Origin: Betaproteobacteria bacterium
GTDB lineage: Bacteria > Pseudomonadota > Gammaproteobacteria > Burkholderiales > Casimicrobiaceae
DNA: 64,000 nucleotides
Direction of reading: 5' to 3'
NCBI GenBank assembly: GCA_013298145.1
Contig: JAAFJO010000003.1
Span: 1 to 64,000, forward strand
In this document: positions 33,192 through 44,382 of the stretch, piece by piece
How positions within the stretch are numbered: position 1 is the stretch's first letter
Layout: every line of letters begins with the position of its first letter
Notes under the pieces: generated by a model
The model's input: the letters and a program-made list of their open reading frames with translations, nothing else
Told to the model about the DNA's origin: nothing
Databases searched by the model: none
Position numbers and translations under genes: made by a program

Positions 33192-34640
33192 CTACGTCCC
33201 CTGCGTTGTGCTCTTCCTCGCACGCAGATCGATGCGACTGTCACCGCGAACCAGATTGAAGACGACAAAGCGACTGGCATCGCGAATGGCGTTGCGAACG
33301 TCTTGCGGTGAGTTCACGTAACGACCGTTCACACCGAGCAGCACATCGTTTTCGCGCAAGCCAATCTGGAATGCTTCGCTATCTTTTTCGACTTCGAGTA
33401 CGTATACCCCGCGACGATTCAACTCTTTTGGAATGCTCGCAAGCTCGGTGCCTGGCAGTTCGTTCACGCGCTCTGGGCGCAGGCCCTGTGCGCGCGCGGG
33501 TGTTTCCACGTTGACGCGCACGTTGCGGGTGCGCCCATCGCGAATGATGGCAAGATCGAGCGCTTGTCCGATCGGCGTAAGGGCCTGTTGGTTGCGAAGG
33601 TCGTATCCCGTGCGCACGGGGCGCCCGTTGACCGCGGTCACGATATCGCCTTTCTTGAGCCCCGCTTTATCAGCCGGGCTTCCGCCGATCACCGTGTTGA
33701 TCACTGCGCCTTCAATGGCAGGGAGTTTGTTTTCTTTGGCAATTTCTTGATTCACTTCGCCGACTGCGGCGATACCGATTCCGCCGCGTTTCACTTCGCC
33801 AAATTTTGCGAGCTGATCCATCACGCGCATTGCCATGTTGGTGGGTACTGCGAAGCCAATGCCTACGTTGCCGCCCGACGGGCCGATGATTGCGGTGTTG
33901 ATGCCGATTAACTCGCCCCGCAAATTGATGAGCGCACCGCCCGAATTGCCTGGATTGATCGAAGCGTCGGTTTGGATGAAATCTTCGTAACCCTCGATGT
34001 TGAGGCCCGCGCGACCAAGTGCCGAGACGATGCCACTGGTGACGGTTTGCCCCACACCGAAGGGATTGCCGATGGCGAGCACGTAGTCGCCCACGAGCAG
34101 CGCGTCCGATTCACCGATCTTCACGGCGGTGAGTTTTTCCGGCGGAATCTGCAGGAGTGCGATGTCGGTCGCTGGGTCAGAGCCGACGATCTTCGCGGTG
34201 AATTCACGGCGATCACGTAGCGTGACGACGACTTTAGTTGCGCCCTTGATCACGTGATGATTTGTGAGCACGTAGCCCTTCGCGGCATCGACGATCACGC
34301 CAGAGCCAGAGGCCTGCGCTTCACGCTGCTGCGGACGATCCGGCACGCCAAAGAAGCGGCGGAAAAATGGGTCCGCAAACATCGGGTTGTCGCTTTCCGC
34401 GCCGCGCGTGAGCGTGGAGATGTTCACCACACCGGCCGCCGTTTGAGAGACGACGGGGGCGAGAGAAGGCATGTTACTACCGAGGAGCGGCGAGGATGAG
34501 CGCGGCGGTACCGCGGCTGCGGTCTGCGCAGGCGCTTGAGTGATCTGCTCCTGCACCGCAGGCGGTCGCGCCTCTCCGCAACCGATGAGCGTCAGCACTG
34601 TCAGGAGCGTAGCGGAGATACGAGGAAAGCGTGTCGTCAT
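33192..34640 (-). CDS. Periplasmic serine endoprotease DegQ/HtrA family, predicted lipoprotein
   Basis: 482 residues from the ATG at 34640. Seen: a short N-terminus with a lipobox LIGC (C21), suggesting a lipid-anchored rather than freely soluble form; a trypsin-like domain with catalytic H129 (TNHHVI), D159 (ATDIALL) and S233 (GNSGGAL); and two PDZ domains, the first around 300-385 (KGDIVTAVNGRPVRTGYDLR) and the second near the end (ENDVLLGVNGRYVNSPQDVR). The enzyme degrades or holds misfolded envelope proteins. The length and loop LA size fit DegQ more than DegP. A longer in-frame start at 34706 would destroy the lipoprotein signal and overlaps the next gene. Confidence 0.93.
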   Translation of the reverse strand: MTTRFPRISATLLTVLTLIGCGEARPPAVQEQITQAPAQTAAAVPPRSSSPLLGSNMPSLAPVVSQTAAGVVNISTLTRGAESDNPMFADPFFRRFFGVPDRPQQREAQASGSGVIVDAAKGYVLTNHHVIKGATKVVVTLRDRREFTAKIVGSDPATDIALLQIPPEKLTAVKIGESDALLVGDYVLAIGNPFGVGQTVTSGIVSALGRAGLNIEGYEDFIQTDASINPGNSGGALINLRGELIGINTAIIGPSGGNVGIGFAVPTNMAMRVMDQLAKFGEVKRGGIGIAAVGEVNQEIAKENKLPAIEGAVINTVIGGSPADKAGLKKGDIVTAVNGRPVRTGYDLRNQQALTPIGQALDLAIIRDGRTRNVRVNVETPARAQGLRPERVNELPGTELASIPKELNRRGVYVLEVEKDSEAFQIGLRENDVLLGVNGRYVNSPQDVRNAIRDASRFVVFNLVRGDSRIDLRARKSTTQGT

Positions 34641-34689
34641 AGTGAAACGAAATAGATTTCCAAAAGAAGTCAAGCTTGGACTTTGGGGG

Positions 34690-35274
34690 CTAGCGCGAAG
34701 TTTCAAGCGTTCTCTGGGGCACCCAATTTTCGTTAATTAGCGCTGTCAGCACATGATCTTCCCAGCGGTCTGCGATTCGAAGATAGTCGCGCGCGTGACC
34801 TTCAATCACAAAGCCGAGTTTACGCAACACCGCGGCACTTCTTTCGTTGCGCGGCATATAGTTGGCGGCGATGCGATGCAGCCGGAGAGTATCGAAAACG
34901 TAGGCGTTGGTCGAGGCCAGCGCTTCCGTGATCAAACCATGCCCCTGAAGCGATTCGTCAATCGAGTAGCCAAGATTGCAAGAAAGCGCGGGCAGCGGTG
35001 CAATCATCGAATAATTGATCGATGCCACCATGCGATCGGGGGCATCACGCAACGAAACGATGAACCGAAGCGATTGCTTGTTTGCGATCGATTCGATCTG
35101 TTTCTGACACCAGTTGCGAAAATTTTGTGGCAGAAAAAACTCGCTGCCAAGTCGCGGTTCCCACGGCGCGAAGTGCGCTGAATTTCGCAGCGAGTAGTCG
35201 AGGAATGTTTCGATCAGTGAATCGGCGAGCGCACGACAGCGTAGTCGCGACGTCTCGATGTCAGCATCACACAT
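34690..35274 (-). CDS. GNAT-family N-acetyltransferase, RimJ/RimL-like
   Basis: 194-residue acetyltransferase. Seen: ETSRLRCRALADSLIETFLD (family start), the acceptor-side strand SLRFIVSLRDAPDRMVASIN, the acetyl-CoA loop region LGYSIDESLQGHGLITEALA with the Q/RxxGxG/A-like motif, and RIAANYMPRNERSAAVLRKL GFVIEGHARDYLRI, which is the RimJ/RimL hallmark. The reaction is acetylation of an amine, perhaps the N-terminus of a ribosomal protein, but the target is not proven. The gene is 4 bases after the proB stop on the same strand, so it is likely in the obgE-proB transcript. Confidence 0.9.
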   Translation of the reverse strand: MCDADIETSRLRCRALADSLIETFLDYSLRNSAHFAPWEPRLGSEFFLPQNFRNWCQKQIESIANKQSLRFIVSLRDAPDRMVASINYSMIAPLPALSCNLGYSIDESLQGHGLITEALASTNAYVFDTLRLHRIAANYMPRNERSAAVLRKLGFVIEGHARDYLRIADRWEDHVLTALINENWVPQRTLETSR

Positions 35275-35278
35275 GCGA

Positions 35279-36409
35279 TCAGGCGGAGGTTAGTACGAGG
35301 TTATCGCGATGAATCAGTTCGTCGTAGTTGTAATACCCGAGTACTGCTTCGATATCAGCAGAAGGTTTGCGCATGATTCGCTGCGCTTCGCTGGACGAAT
35401 AGTTGGTGAGGCCGCGTGCGAGTTCTTTGCCAGACTCGTCGATACAAGCGATGACTTCGCCGCGTTCGAATTCGCCGCTTACTGCGACCACGCCGATAGG
35501 TAGCAAGCTGCGTCCGCCTTGCGTGAGCGCGCGAGCTGCACCCGCGTCGAGCGTGACCTTACCGCGAAGTTGCAAGTGATCGCGCATCCAGCTCTTCCTT
35601 TTCGCGAGTGACGTTTCGGGGGCATGCAGCAACGTACCGATGGATTCGCCGGTGAGTAAGCGTTGCAACACGCTGTGTTCGTGTCCGCTTGCGATGACCG
35701 TGTGAATACCGCTCGCTGCAGCGCGGCGGGCAGCGAGAATTTTTGTGAGCATGCCGCCTTTGGAAATGCCGGTGCCTGTGCCGCCCGCCATCGATTCGTA
35801 TTGCGGATCGTCAGCACGACCGACGCTAATGAATTGTGCGTGGGCGTCTTTGCGTGGATCAGCCGTGTAGAGGCCGCGCTGATCGGTAAGCAATACGAGC
35901 GTTTGCGCGTCGCAGAGGTTTGCGACGAGTGCTCCAAGTGTGTCGTTGTCCCCGAACTTGATTTCATCCGTGGTAACGGTGTCGTTCTCGTTGATGATGG
36001 GAACGACGTTGTGATTCAAGAGCGCAAGCAGTGTTGAGCGTGCATTTAGGTAGCGCTTGCGATCAGCAAGGTCCTCGTGGGTGAGCAACACCTGTGCGGT
36101 CTTCAATCCGTGCGCCGCAAAGGCTTGCTCATACACATTCGCCAAGCCCATTTGCCCAACTGCTGCCGCCGCTTGAAGCTCAGGCATGAGTTTCGGGCGC
36201 TCTTTCCATCCAAGCCGCGCGATGCCCTCGGCAATAGCGCCTGACGAAACGAAAATCACTTCAACGCCGCTCTCGCGTAGCGCCGTAACGTCTCTTGCCC
36301 AACGGGCGATCGCACTGCGATCAATACCCGCGCCACCGTTGGTGACCAAGGCGCTGCCAACTTTTGCGACGATACGCTTTGAAGATTTGAGAAGTTCGAA
36401 CGAAGCCAT
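35279..36409 (-). CDS. proB: Glutamate 5-kinase
   Basis: 376-residue cytoplasmic enzyme that phosphorylates glutamate in the first step of proline synthesis. The ATG at 36409 ([20 protein letters not shown]) is chosen; a start 10 codons upstream is unlike the family. Seen: the kinase domain with [55 protein letters not shown], and [20 protein letters not shown], then a C-terminal PUA domain ([20 protein letters not shown]). The amino-acid kinase and PUA domains match the E. coli type, which is feedback-inhibited by proline. The obgE-proB order is common in betaproteobacteria. Confidence 0.97.
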   Translation of the reverse strand: MASFELLKSSKRIVAKVGSALVTNGGAGIDRSAIARWARDVTALRESGVEVIFVSSGAIAEGIARLGWKERPKLMPELQAAAAVGQMGLANVYEQAFAAHGLKTAQVLLTHEDLADRKRYLNARSTLLALLNHNVVPIINENDTVTTDEIKFGDNDTLGALVANLCDAQTLVLLTDQRGLYTADPRKDAHAQFISVGRADDPQYESMAGGTGTGISKGGMLTKILAARRAAASGIHTVIASGHEHSVLQRLLTGESIGTLLHAPETSLAKRKSWMRDHLQLRGKVTLDAGAARALTQGGRSLLPIGVVAVSGEFERGEVIACIDESGKELARGLTNYSSSEAQRIMRKPSADIEAVLGYYNYDELIHRDNLVLTSA

Positions 36410-36501
36410 ATTCTTAGCCACCGATGCACACGGATTCACACAGATGTCGAACGAGGGGAGCCGCTGTATCTGTGTTCATCTGTGGAAATCTGTGGCGAAA
36501 A

Positions 36502-39200
<2,699 letters not shown>

Positions 39201-39324
39201 TGGTAAATGCGAGTGGCTGAGTGCTGCTGGTTGGAAACGAATGGGTTGGGAGCGATTTGGCGCTTGGCGCGCAATCGCTGCGCCCGAACCAATGAGCGCC
39301 GATTATGTCGCGAGGCTCAAAAAC

Positions 39325-39349
39325 AAAAAAGGCAGCACTTGGCTGCCTT
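39325..39349 (-). terminator. Rho-independent terminator of the L31 gene
   Basis: Read on the minus strand: AAGGCAGC, a 5-base loop and GCTGCCTT (39349-39329), followed by TTTTTT (39330-39325). The 8-bp stem and T run directly after it sit 21 bases past the L31 stop. Confidence 0.85.
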
Positions 39350-39369
39350 CGTCGCGGTATGCAGCTAAA

Positions 39370-39624
39370 TTACGCTGCTTTTTTCGCGTATTTCTGACGG
39401 AAGCGCTCGACGCGACCCGCCGTATCAAGGATGCGCTGCTGTTTGCCCGTGTAGAACGGATGCGATGCTGAAGAGATTTCAAGCACCACGAGCGGGTACT
39501 CTTTGCCGTCGTCCATCTTGACAGTTCGGTTAGTGTTCACGGTTGAACGCGTGATCCACTTGACGTTTGCAGCGGTGTCATGAAACACCACGTCGCGGTA
39601 GTTAGGGTGAATGCCTTCTCTCAT
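39370..39624 (-). CDS. rpmE2: 50S ribosomal protein L31 type B
   Basis: 84-residue ribosomal protein L31 of the type B (zinc-independent) form. Seen: [20 protein letters not shown], then [20 protein letters not shown] and [29 protein letters not shown]. The cysteines that bind zinc in type A L31 are absent. Type B is often used when zinc is scarce, under Zur control in other bacteria; no Zur-like palindrome was recognised upstream here. The gene has its own terminator, and the 550 bases upstream carry no other gene. Confidence 0.96.
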   Translation of the reverse strand: MREGIHPNYRDVVFHDTAANVKWITRSTVNTNRTVKMDDGKEYPLVVLEISSASHPFYTGKQQRILDTAGRVERFRQKYAKKAA

Positions 39625-40174
39625 AGTCGCCTTTCGATGCGATTACGATTCCCCGCTGTGGCCTTGGAGGCCCGCAAACCGCGAGATCCGTAATCATTTG
39701 CCCCGTACAGAGGGGGCGGTTGGGGAACACAACAACAATGATGTGTTCAGCAAAGCCCGTAATTATGCCAGAAACCACGTGATTTCGTGCCGAATTCGCG
39801 CTTTGGGCCTGGTCGATCCGCACACTGAGACTGAGACGCGCGATGCCAACGCGCCAGAGAGAGTGGTTTTTTTCTATTAGTCCCTATTCGGCTGGGACTA
39901 ATGGCAGAAAAAAGCACTACACAAAACATATAAGGAATCGCTTGTAGCCTAATTTAAGTAATTGATTTAAAGCTAAAGCCAGATTGCCATGTGCCGGGAA
40001 GGTCAGGTGTTGTTTGATTGAAACTCCGGGTATCGTTCGCATATTCGTCACACAGGGTGCTGACTGGAAACAACCGACGCGGAAGCCGGAACATCTCGGT
40101 TGCTCACGCGTCAAAGCCGTCAACGCCCCATTGTTCGCACTGCCTTTTTCGAGTCTCGGAGCGCCTAAACACTT
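39625..40174. other. 550-base intergenic region between divergent L31 and htpX genes
   Basis: No convincing gene. The left part is GC-rich and probably holds the L31 promoter and leader. At 39876-39902 there is a perfect 9-bp hairpin (ATTAGTCCC / GGGACTAAT) with a T run just before it. The stretch 39905-39985 is strongly AT-rich with a further loose inverted repeat around AGCCTAATTT / AAAGCTAAAG. The right part, near 40090-40174, leads into htpX without a clear promoter. Confidence 0.6.
39876..39902. other. Perfect 9-bp hairpin
   Basis: ATTAGTCCC (39876-39884), a 9-base loop, GGGACTAAT (39894-39902). On the minus strand the stem is followed by AGAAAAAAA rather than a T run, and on the plus strand by AT-rich sequence; its role is unknown. 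Confidence 0.6.
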
Positions 40175-41044
40175 ATGAAACGCATTTTTCTCTTCCTCAT
40201 GACCAACCTCGCGGTGATGGTGGTGCTGGGCATCGTCGTCAACCTGCTGGGCCTCAACCGCTTCCTCACGGCAAACGGGCTGAATCTCACGCAGCTGCTC
40301 GGTTTTTCGCTCGTCATGGGCTTCGGCGGCGCGATCATCTCGTTGCTGATGAGCAAGCCCATTGCGAAGTGGAGCTCGGGCGTTCAAGTCATCAATGATT
40401 CAACCGATCCAACGCATGCATGGATTGTGAACACCGTGAAGCGCTTCGCTGACAAAGCTCAGATCGGCATGCCAGAAGTTGGCATTTACGAAGGCGCGCC
40501 GAACGCGTTTGCCACCGGCGCGTTCAAAAATTCCGCGTTGGTAGCGGTCTCCACTGGTCTTTTGCAGTCGATGACTCGGGAAGAAGTGGAAGCGGTCATC
40601 GGTCACGAAGTAGCTCATATTGCGAACGGCGATATGGTGACCATGACCTTGATTCAAGGCGTAATGAACACCTTCGTGGTTTTCATCTCGCGCGTAGTCG
40701 GCTATTTCGTTGACAAAGTGATTCTGCGCAACCAGAACGACGGACCAGGCATCGGTTACTACGTCACCACCATCGTGATGGATCTCGTTCTGGGTGTAGT
40801 TGCTGCGATGATCGTGTCCTGGTTCTCGCGTCAGCGCGAATACCGTGCGGATGCGGGTGCGGCGGAGCTGATGGGCAACAAACAGCCAATGATTAACGCG
40901 CTCGCTCGTCTTGGGGGCCTTGAGCCGGGCGAGCTTCCGCAAAGCGTGAAAGCAATGGGCATTGGCGGCAAGATGGGATCGCTCTTTTCGACGCATCCAC
41001 CGATGGAGCAGCGCATCCAAGCGCTCCGCGATTTGCAGCAATAA
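40175..41044 (+). CDS. htpX: Membrane zinc metalloprotease HtpX
   Basis: 289-residue inner-membrane M48 peptidase involved in quality control of membrane proteins. Seen: two N-terminal hydrophobic segments ([20 protein letters not shown] and [20 protein letters not shown]), the zinc site in [13 protein letters not shown] (H144, E145, H148), two further hydrophobic segments after it, and the downstream glutamate region [17 protein letters not shown]. The C-terminal [14 protein letters not shown] is the family ending. It has its own terminator at 41074. In other bacteria htpX responds to envelope stress, but no regulatory site was recognised. Confidence 0.97.
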   Translation: MKRIFLFLMTNLAVMVVLGIVVNLLGLNRFLTANGLNLTQLLGFSLVMGFGGAIISLLMSKPIAKWSSGVQVINDSTDPTHAWIVNTVKRFADKAQIGMPEVGIYEGAPNAFATGAFKNSALVAVSTGLLQSMTREEVEAVIGHEVAHIANGDMVTMTLIQGVMNTFVVFISRVVGYFVDKVILRNQNDGPGIGYYVTTIVMDLVLGVVAAMIVSWFSRQREYRADAGAAELMGNKQPMINALARLGGLEPGELPQSVKAMGIGGKMGSLFSTHPPMEQRIQALRDLQQ

Positions 41045-41073
41045 AACCAACGATTGAGTTTGCTGGAATGATT

Positions 41074-41101
41074 TGGGGAGCTTCGGCTCCCCATTTCTTT
41101 T
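41074..41101 (+). terminator. Rho-independent terminator after htpX
   Basis: TGGGGAGC, TTCG tetraloop, GCTCCCCA (41074-41093), then TTTCTTTT (41094-41101). An 8-bp stem with a stable UUCG loop and a T-rich tail, 29 bases after the htpX stop. Confidence 0.92.
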
Positions 41102-41169
41102 CATGACGGACTTCTGCCTCCTACAATCAAACCGCACACTCTCTTAAGCTCGTACCTCTTCCGGATCGC

Positions 41170-41793
41170 ATGCCCCGCGGAATCTCCCCCGAACACATCG
41201 TCCAGCGCGACACTATGCTCAACGTGGCGGCAGACACGTTCGCGCAGCTCGGCTACCCGAGCGCGACGATGGCGGAAATCGCGCGCCGTTGTGGCGTGTC
41301 GAAGAGCTTGCTCTATCACTACTACCCATCGAAAGACGCCATGTTGTTCGATATGTCGAGCAGCTACATGCGAAAGCTGCGCGAGTTGGTGGGCAGCGTT
41401 GCCCCATTAAAACTTTCAGCGAAGGAAGCGCTGGCTGAAACCGTGCGGCGCTTTGTGGTGGAGTATGAACATTCGCGCACTCGCCACGTGGTGCTCCTCA
41501 ACGATGTGAAATTTTTGCCACCGCAACAGCGCGATGAGGTGCTCGATCTAGAGCGCCAGGTCGTGCAGCGCTTCGCCGATCTTGTCGCCAACACATACAG
41601 CATTGATGGCGAACGAGCGAAGGTCCTCACCATGTGCGTATTCGGAATGATTAATTGGACGTTTACCTGGCTCAAGCCTGGCGGCAGTATCAGTTATCCG
41701 CAGTTTGCTGAAACGGTTGTGGGTTTACTTGAAACGGGTCTCAACGGCGGTGCTGAACGTCTGCAACAATTCAGCACCATTCATCGAACCTGA
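41170..41793 (+). CDS. TetR/AcrR family transcriptional regulator
   Basis: 207-residue repressor-type protein. The N-terminal helix-turn-helix is clear: MLNVAADTFAQLGYPSATMA, EIARRCGVSKSLLYHYYPSK DAMLFDM. The C-terminal two thirds form the ligand domain and contain an arginine-rich region around LNDVKFLPPQQRDEVLDLER. It is followed 9 bases later by an enoyl-CoA hydratase gene in the same direction, so it probably controls that gene and mobB or responds to an acyl-CoA. The ligand is unknown. No operator palindrome was identified with confidence upstream. Confidence 0.9.
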   Translation: MPRGISPEHIVQRDTMLNVAADTFAQLGYPSATMAEIARRCGVSKSLLYHYYPSKDAMLFDMSSSYMRKLRELVGSVAPLKLSAKEALAETVRRFVVEYEHSRTRHVVLLNDVKFLPPQQRDEVLDLERQVVQRFADLVANTYSIDGERAKVLTMCVFGMINWTFTWLKPGGSISYPQFAETVVGLLETGLNGGAERLQQFSTIHRT

Positions 41794-41802
41794 GAGCCGC
41801 GC

Positions 41803-42588
41803 ATGTCAGACCCGTTAGTCGTTGTAGAAAAGCTCGAATCGCCCGCCAAGGTGGCGTTGATTCGCTTTAATCGCCCGAAGGTGATGAACGCGCTTAACGA
41901 CGCGCTCTGTAAAGAGCTCGAAGGTGTGTTGCGCGAATTAGACGATGATGCAAATGTTCACGTGATCGTCGTCACTGGCAACGAAAAAGCCTTTGCAGCG
42001 GGCGCGGACATCGCGGCGATGGCGGAATTCACGTACGGCGATGTCTACAACCAAAACTACATCACGAAGTATTGGGAAGCCGCGAAGAACACGAGGAAGC
42101 CGATCATCGCAGCGGTGTCGGGTTACGCGCTCGGCGGTGGTTGCGAATTCGCGATGATGTGCGATTTCATCATCGCGGCTGACAATGCGAAATTCGGTCA
42201 ACCGGAAATCACAATCGGCACGATTCCCGGCATGGGTGGCACCCAGCGCCTTCCGCGCGCGGTAGGCAAAGCAAAAGCGATGGAATGGTGCCTCACGGGC
42301 AAATTCATTACTGCGCAAGAAGCAGAAACCGCTGGGCTCGTTTCGCGCGTTGTGCCTGCTGACAAATTGATGGAAGAAGTGCTCGCTACTGCGGGGAAGA
42401 TCGCGAGCTTTTCGCTGCCCGCTGTGATGAAAGTAAAGGAAACCATCAACGCCGCCTTCGACACCACGCTCCAGCAGGGCCTGCAAGTTGAGCGCCGCGA
42501 GTTTCACGCTACGTTTGCACTCGAAGATCAAAAAGAGGGCATGCGCGCGTTCGTCGAGAAACGCAAACCAATTTTCAAGAACAAATAA
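41803..42588 (+). CDS. Enoyl-CoA hydratase
   Basis: 261-residue crotonase that hydrates 2-enoyl-CoAs in beta-oxidation. Unlike the crotonase at 15018, it keeps both catalytic glutamates: E115 in GGGCEFAMMCD and E135 in FGQPEITIGT. The oxyanion-hole loop AFAAGADIAAMAE is also present. The pattern resembles PaaF/FadB1x-type hydratases. It lies 9 bases after the TetR gene and 12 bases before mobB; the spacing suggests one transcript. Confidence 0.94.
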   Translation: MSDPLVVVEKLESPAKVALIRFNRPKVMNALNDALCKELEGVLRELDDDANVHVIVVTGNEKAFAAGADIAAMAEFTYGDVYNQNYITKYWEAAKNTRKPIIAAVSGYALGGGCEFAMMCDFIIAADNAKFGQPEITIGTIPGMGGTQRLPRAVGKAKAMEWCLTGKFITAQEAETAGLVSRVVPADKLMEEVLATAGKIASFSLPAVMKVKETINAAFDTTLQQGLQVERREFHATFALEDQKEGMRAFVEKRKPIFKNK

Positions 42589-42600
42589 CGGCGAGTTTTC

Positions 42601-43122
42601 GTGCCACAAAAAGTATTCGGCTTCGCCGGTTGGTCAGGCTCGGGCAAAACAACGCTCATCGAGCAAGTGATTTCACATCTTGCATCGACGGGCATGCGTA
42701 TTTCGCTTGTGAAGCATGCGCATCATGATTTTGATTTCGATATTCCGGGCAAGGATTCGTATCGGCATCGCAAAGCGGGCGCATCGGAAGTATTGGTGAC
42801 AAGCGCGAAGCGCTATGCCCTGATTCGCGAGCACCGCGATGCCCCCGAGCTGAGTTTCGAGCAATCGATTGCGCGCCTGTCGCCCTGCGATTTGGTGCTG
42901 ATCGAAGGGTTTAAGCGAACCCCAATCCCAAAACTCGAAATTTGGCGTGCCGAAATCGGAAAGCCGCTACTGTTTCCCACAGACACGAATATTCGAGGGA
43001 TCTGCACCGATGACCCGCTGCCGCTTCAATTGAAGGAACCGTTCGGTTGCCGGTTTGGTTTGGGCGAAATTGCCTCAATCGCCGCCTTTGCTGCTGCGAA
43101 CGCGGTTGCCGTGGGCGCGTAG
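42601..43122 (+). CDS. mobB: Molybdopterin-guanine dinucleotide biosynthesis adapter MobB
   Basis: 173-residue P-loop protein that assists MobA in attaching GMP to molybdopterin. It starts with GTG at 42601 (PQKVFGFAGWSGSGKTTLIE after the first residue), 12 bases after the hydratase stop. Seen: the Walker A GWSGSGKTTL, then SLVKHAHHDFDFDIPGKDSY RHRKAGA, the nucleotide/metal region CDLVLIEGFKRTPIPKLEIW and a hydrophobic tail. No mobA is adjacent. Its link to a crotonase/TetR run may be incidental. Confidence 0.92.
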   Translation: MPQKVFGFAGWSGSGKTTLIEQVISHLASTGMRISLVKHAHHDFDFDIPGKDSYRHRKAGASEVLVTSAKRYALIREHRDAPELSFEQSIARLSPCDLVLIEGFKRTPIPKLEIWRAEIGKPLLFPTDTNIRGICTDDPLPLQLKEPFGCRFGLGEIASIAAFAAANAVAVGA

Positions 43123-43288
43123 TCAGCGCGTCGCGGCTTTTCGGCACGCCGAGAGCGCGCACGCCGAGCTGTTGTACCGCTGCAACGCAGCAATTGCGCA
43201 ACACTGTCTGAACCTTCTGAGCGGTCGCTCGTCTGAAGTTTTAAGTTTTTCGTTGACACACCGTTTTCGCTGGCGCACTATCCTACTC

Positions 43289-44002
43289 ATGAGCTCCCCC
43301 GCACGATTTTTCGCTCCCCGCCGCCTTGCTGGCTGCGCGCTGGTGCTTGCGTGCGCGCTCAGCGCGGCCTTTGCAGGCGCGCAGTCGAAGGAAATTTCGG
43401 GCTTCTTTACGGGATTGCGGCTTGTGCCCGAAGCGCCAGACGCGCCGCGCGGCGCGTGGAGTTTTGCACCCCCAGGATTGAAACTGGGCCAAGCGCTTGA
43501 ATTCTCGCGCCCGGCCGATGCCGCAAACCCGCTGCCAAACGGAACTACTGCATTTGGCGGTTATCAATTTCACTCGGGCCTCGCTCTCGGCGCTGCCATC
43601 AATACAACCGCAGCACGATCCCTGTTCGAGCCCCAAGGTCGCGCAGGTACGGCTGACGGCGTCGGGCTTCGCTTCGATGCGTCGCGTTGGGCCCTTCCGG
43701 CGACAACGAACACCGTCAATGTTGACGTAGTTTCAGCGTTTAACTACAGAAACTATATCTCCGTTTACGGGAAAGTCGGCGTGGGCCGCACTGATCCAAA
43801 AGCGGGCGATGTGAACTTCATCACCAGTCCCGCGAACCCCGCCGAGCGCACCTCGCTTTCATATGGGCTCGGCGTTCGCTATGACTTCACGCCGAATGTC
43901 GGCCTCAAACTTGAGCTTTCTCGCGGCACGCGCTTTGGGCTTAGCCTCAAAACGTTCGATGAGCCCGACACACTCAATCTAGGCGTTCGCTGGTCGTTCT
44001 GA
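43289..44002 (+). CDS. Outer-membrane beta-barrel protein (OmpA/OmpW-like small barrel)
   Basis: 237 residues with an N-terminal signal peptide (RRLAGCALVLACALSAAFAG then AQS). The rest alternates polar and hydrophobic residues in strands separated by turns: FGGYQFHSGLALGAAIN, FNYRNYISVYGKVGVGRTDP, LSYGLGVRYDFTPNVGLKLE LSRGTRFG, and ends NLGVRWSF with a terminal phenylalanine, the outer-membrane insertion signal. The ATG at 43289 gives a classic signal peptide; a longer in-frame reading from 43055 does not. A TTGACA lies at 43253-43258, but its spacing to any -10 box puts the start too close. Function unknown. Confidence 0.8.
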   Translation: MSSPARFFAPRRLAGCALVLACALSAAFAGAQSKEISGFFTGLRLVPEAPDAPRGAWSFAPPGLKLGQALEFSRPADAANPLPNGTTAFGGYQFHSGLALGAAINTTAARSLFEPQGRAGTADGVGLRFDASRWALPATTNTVNVDVVSAFNYRNYISVYGKVGVGRTDPKAGDVNFITSPANPAERTSLSYGLGVRYDFTPNVGLKLELSRGTRFGLSLKTFDEPDTLNLGVRWSF

Positions 44003-44382
44003 TCGACGAAAACGAGCTTACGACGTTCGTTTCTCTTCAATAACTCCTCTTGACTCGCCCAAGAGTAATCGGGGCGAGCGCTGCATTTTGTCAATCAGCA
44101 AGAGTCTGCTTATTGCGTGCTTTGCCCTGAGTGAATAAAGAGACGAGCTGCTAAGTTGAATCGCAAAGTTTGAGACTGGTGTTCACCGCGTCGGCGTTTT
44201 GAGCAAGGTTCCAAGCGGTGCGTTTCTGAGACCGCTCAGCCGAAGAAGGCTTAACCGCCCAGTTCGCGCATCTCAATCGCTCATTTACCGCGCGGGTCAA
44301 ACGCCACAAACGAACCGCGTGTTCGTTGAGCGGAATCCTCGCCGCTAACATCGAAGCGTCTTTCATTCTGGCTGGCTTTCGA
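44003..44382. other. 380-base intergenic region without a confident gene
   Basis: Between the barrel gene and the aminotransferase. The left part (to about 44150) is AT-richer and may hold the aminotransferase promoter. The right part has an open frame on the minus strand that overlaps the aminotransferase start; it has no recognised features and is not called. No repeat or RNA was seen. Confidence 0.5.

Noticed and set aside
39602..39823. 73-codon frame upstream of the L31 gene
   Set aside because: It overlaps the L31 start in another frame and has no family features.
43253..43284. Promoter with TTGACA for the outer-membrane barrel gene
   Set aside because: The -35 match is perfect, but the only -10-like sequences are poor or badly spaced and would place the RNA start at the ATG.
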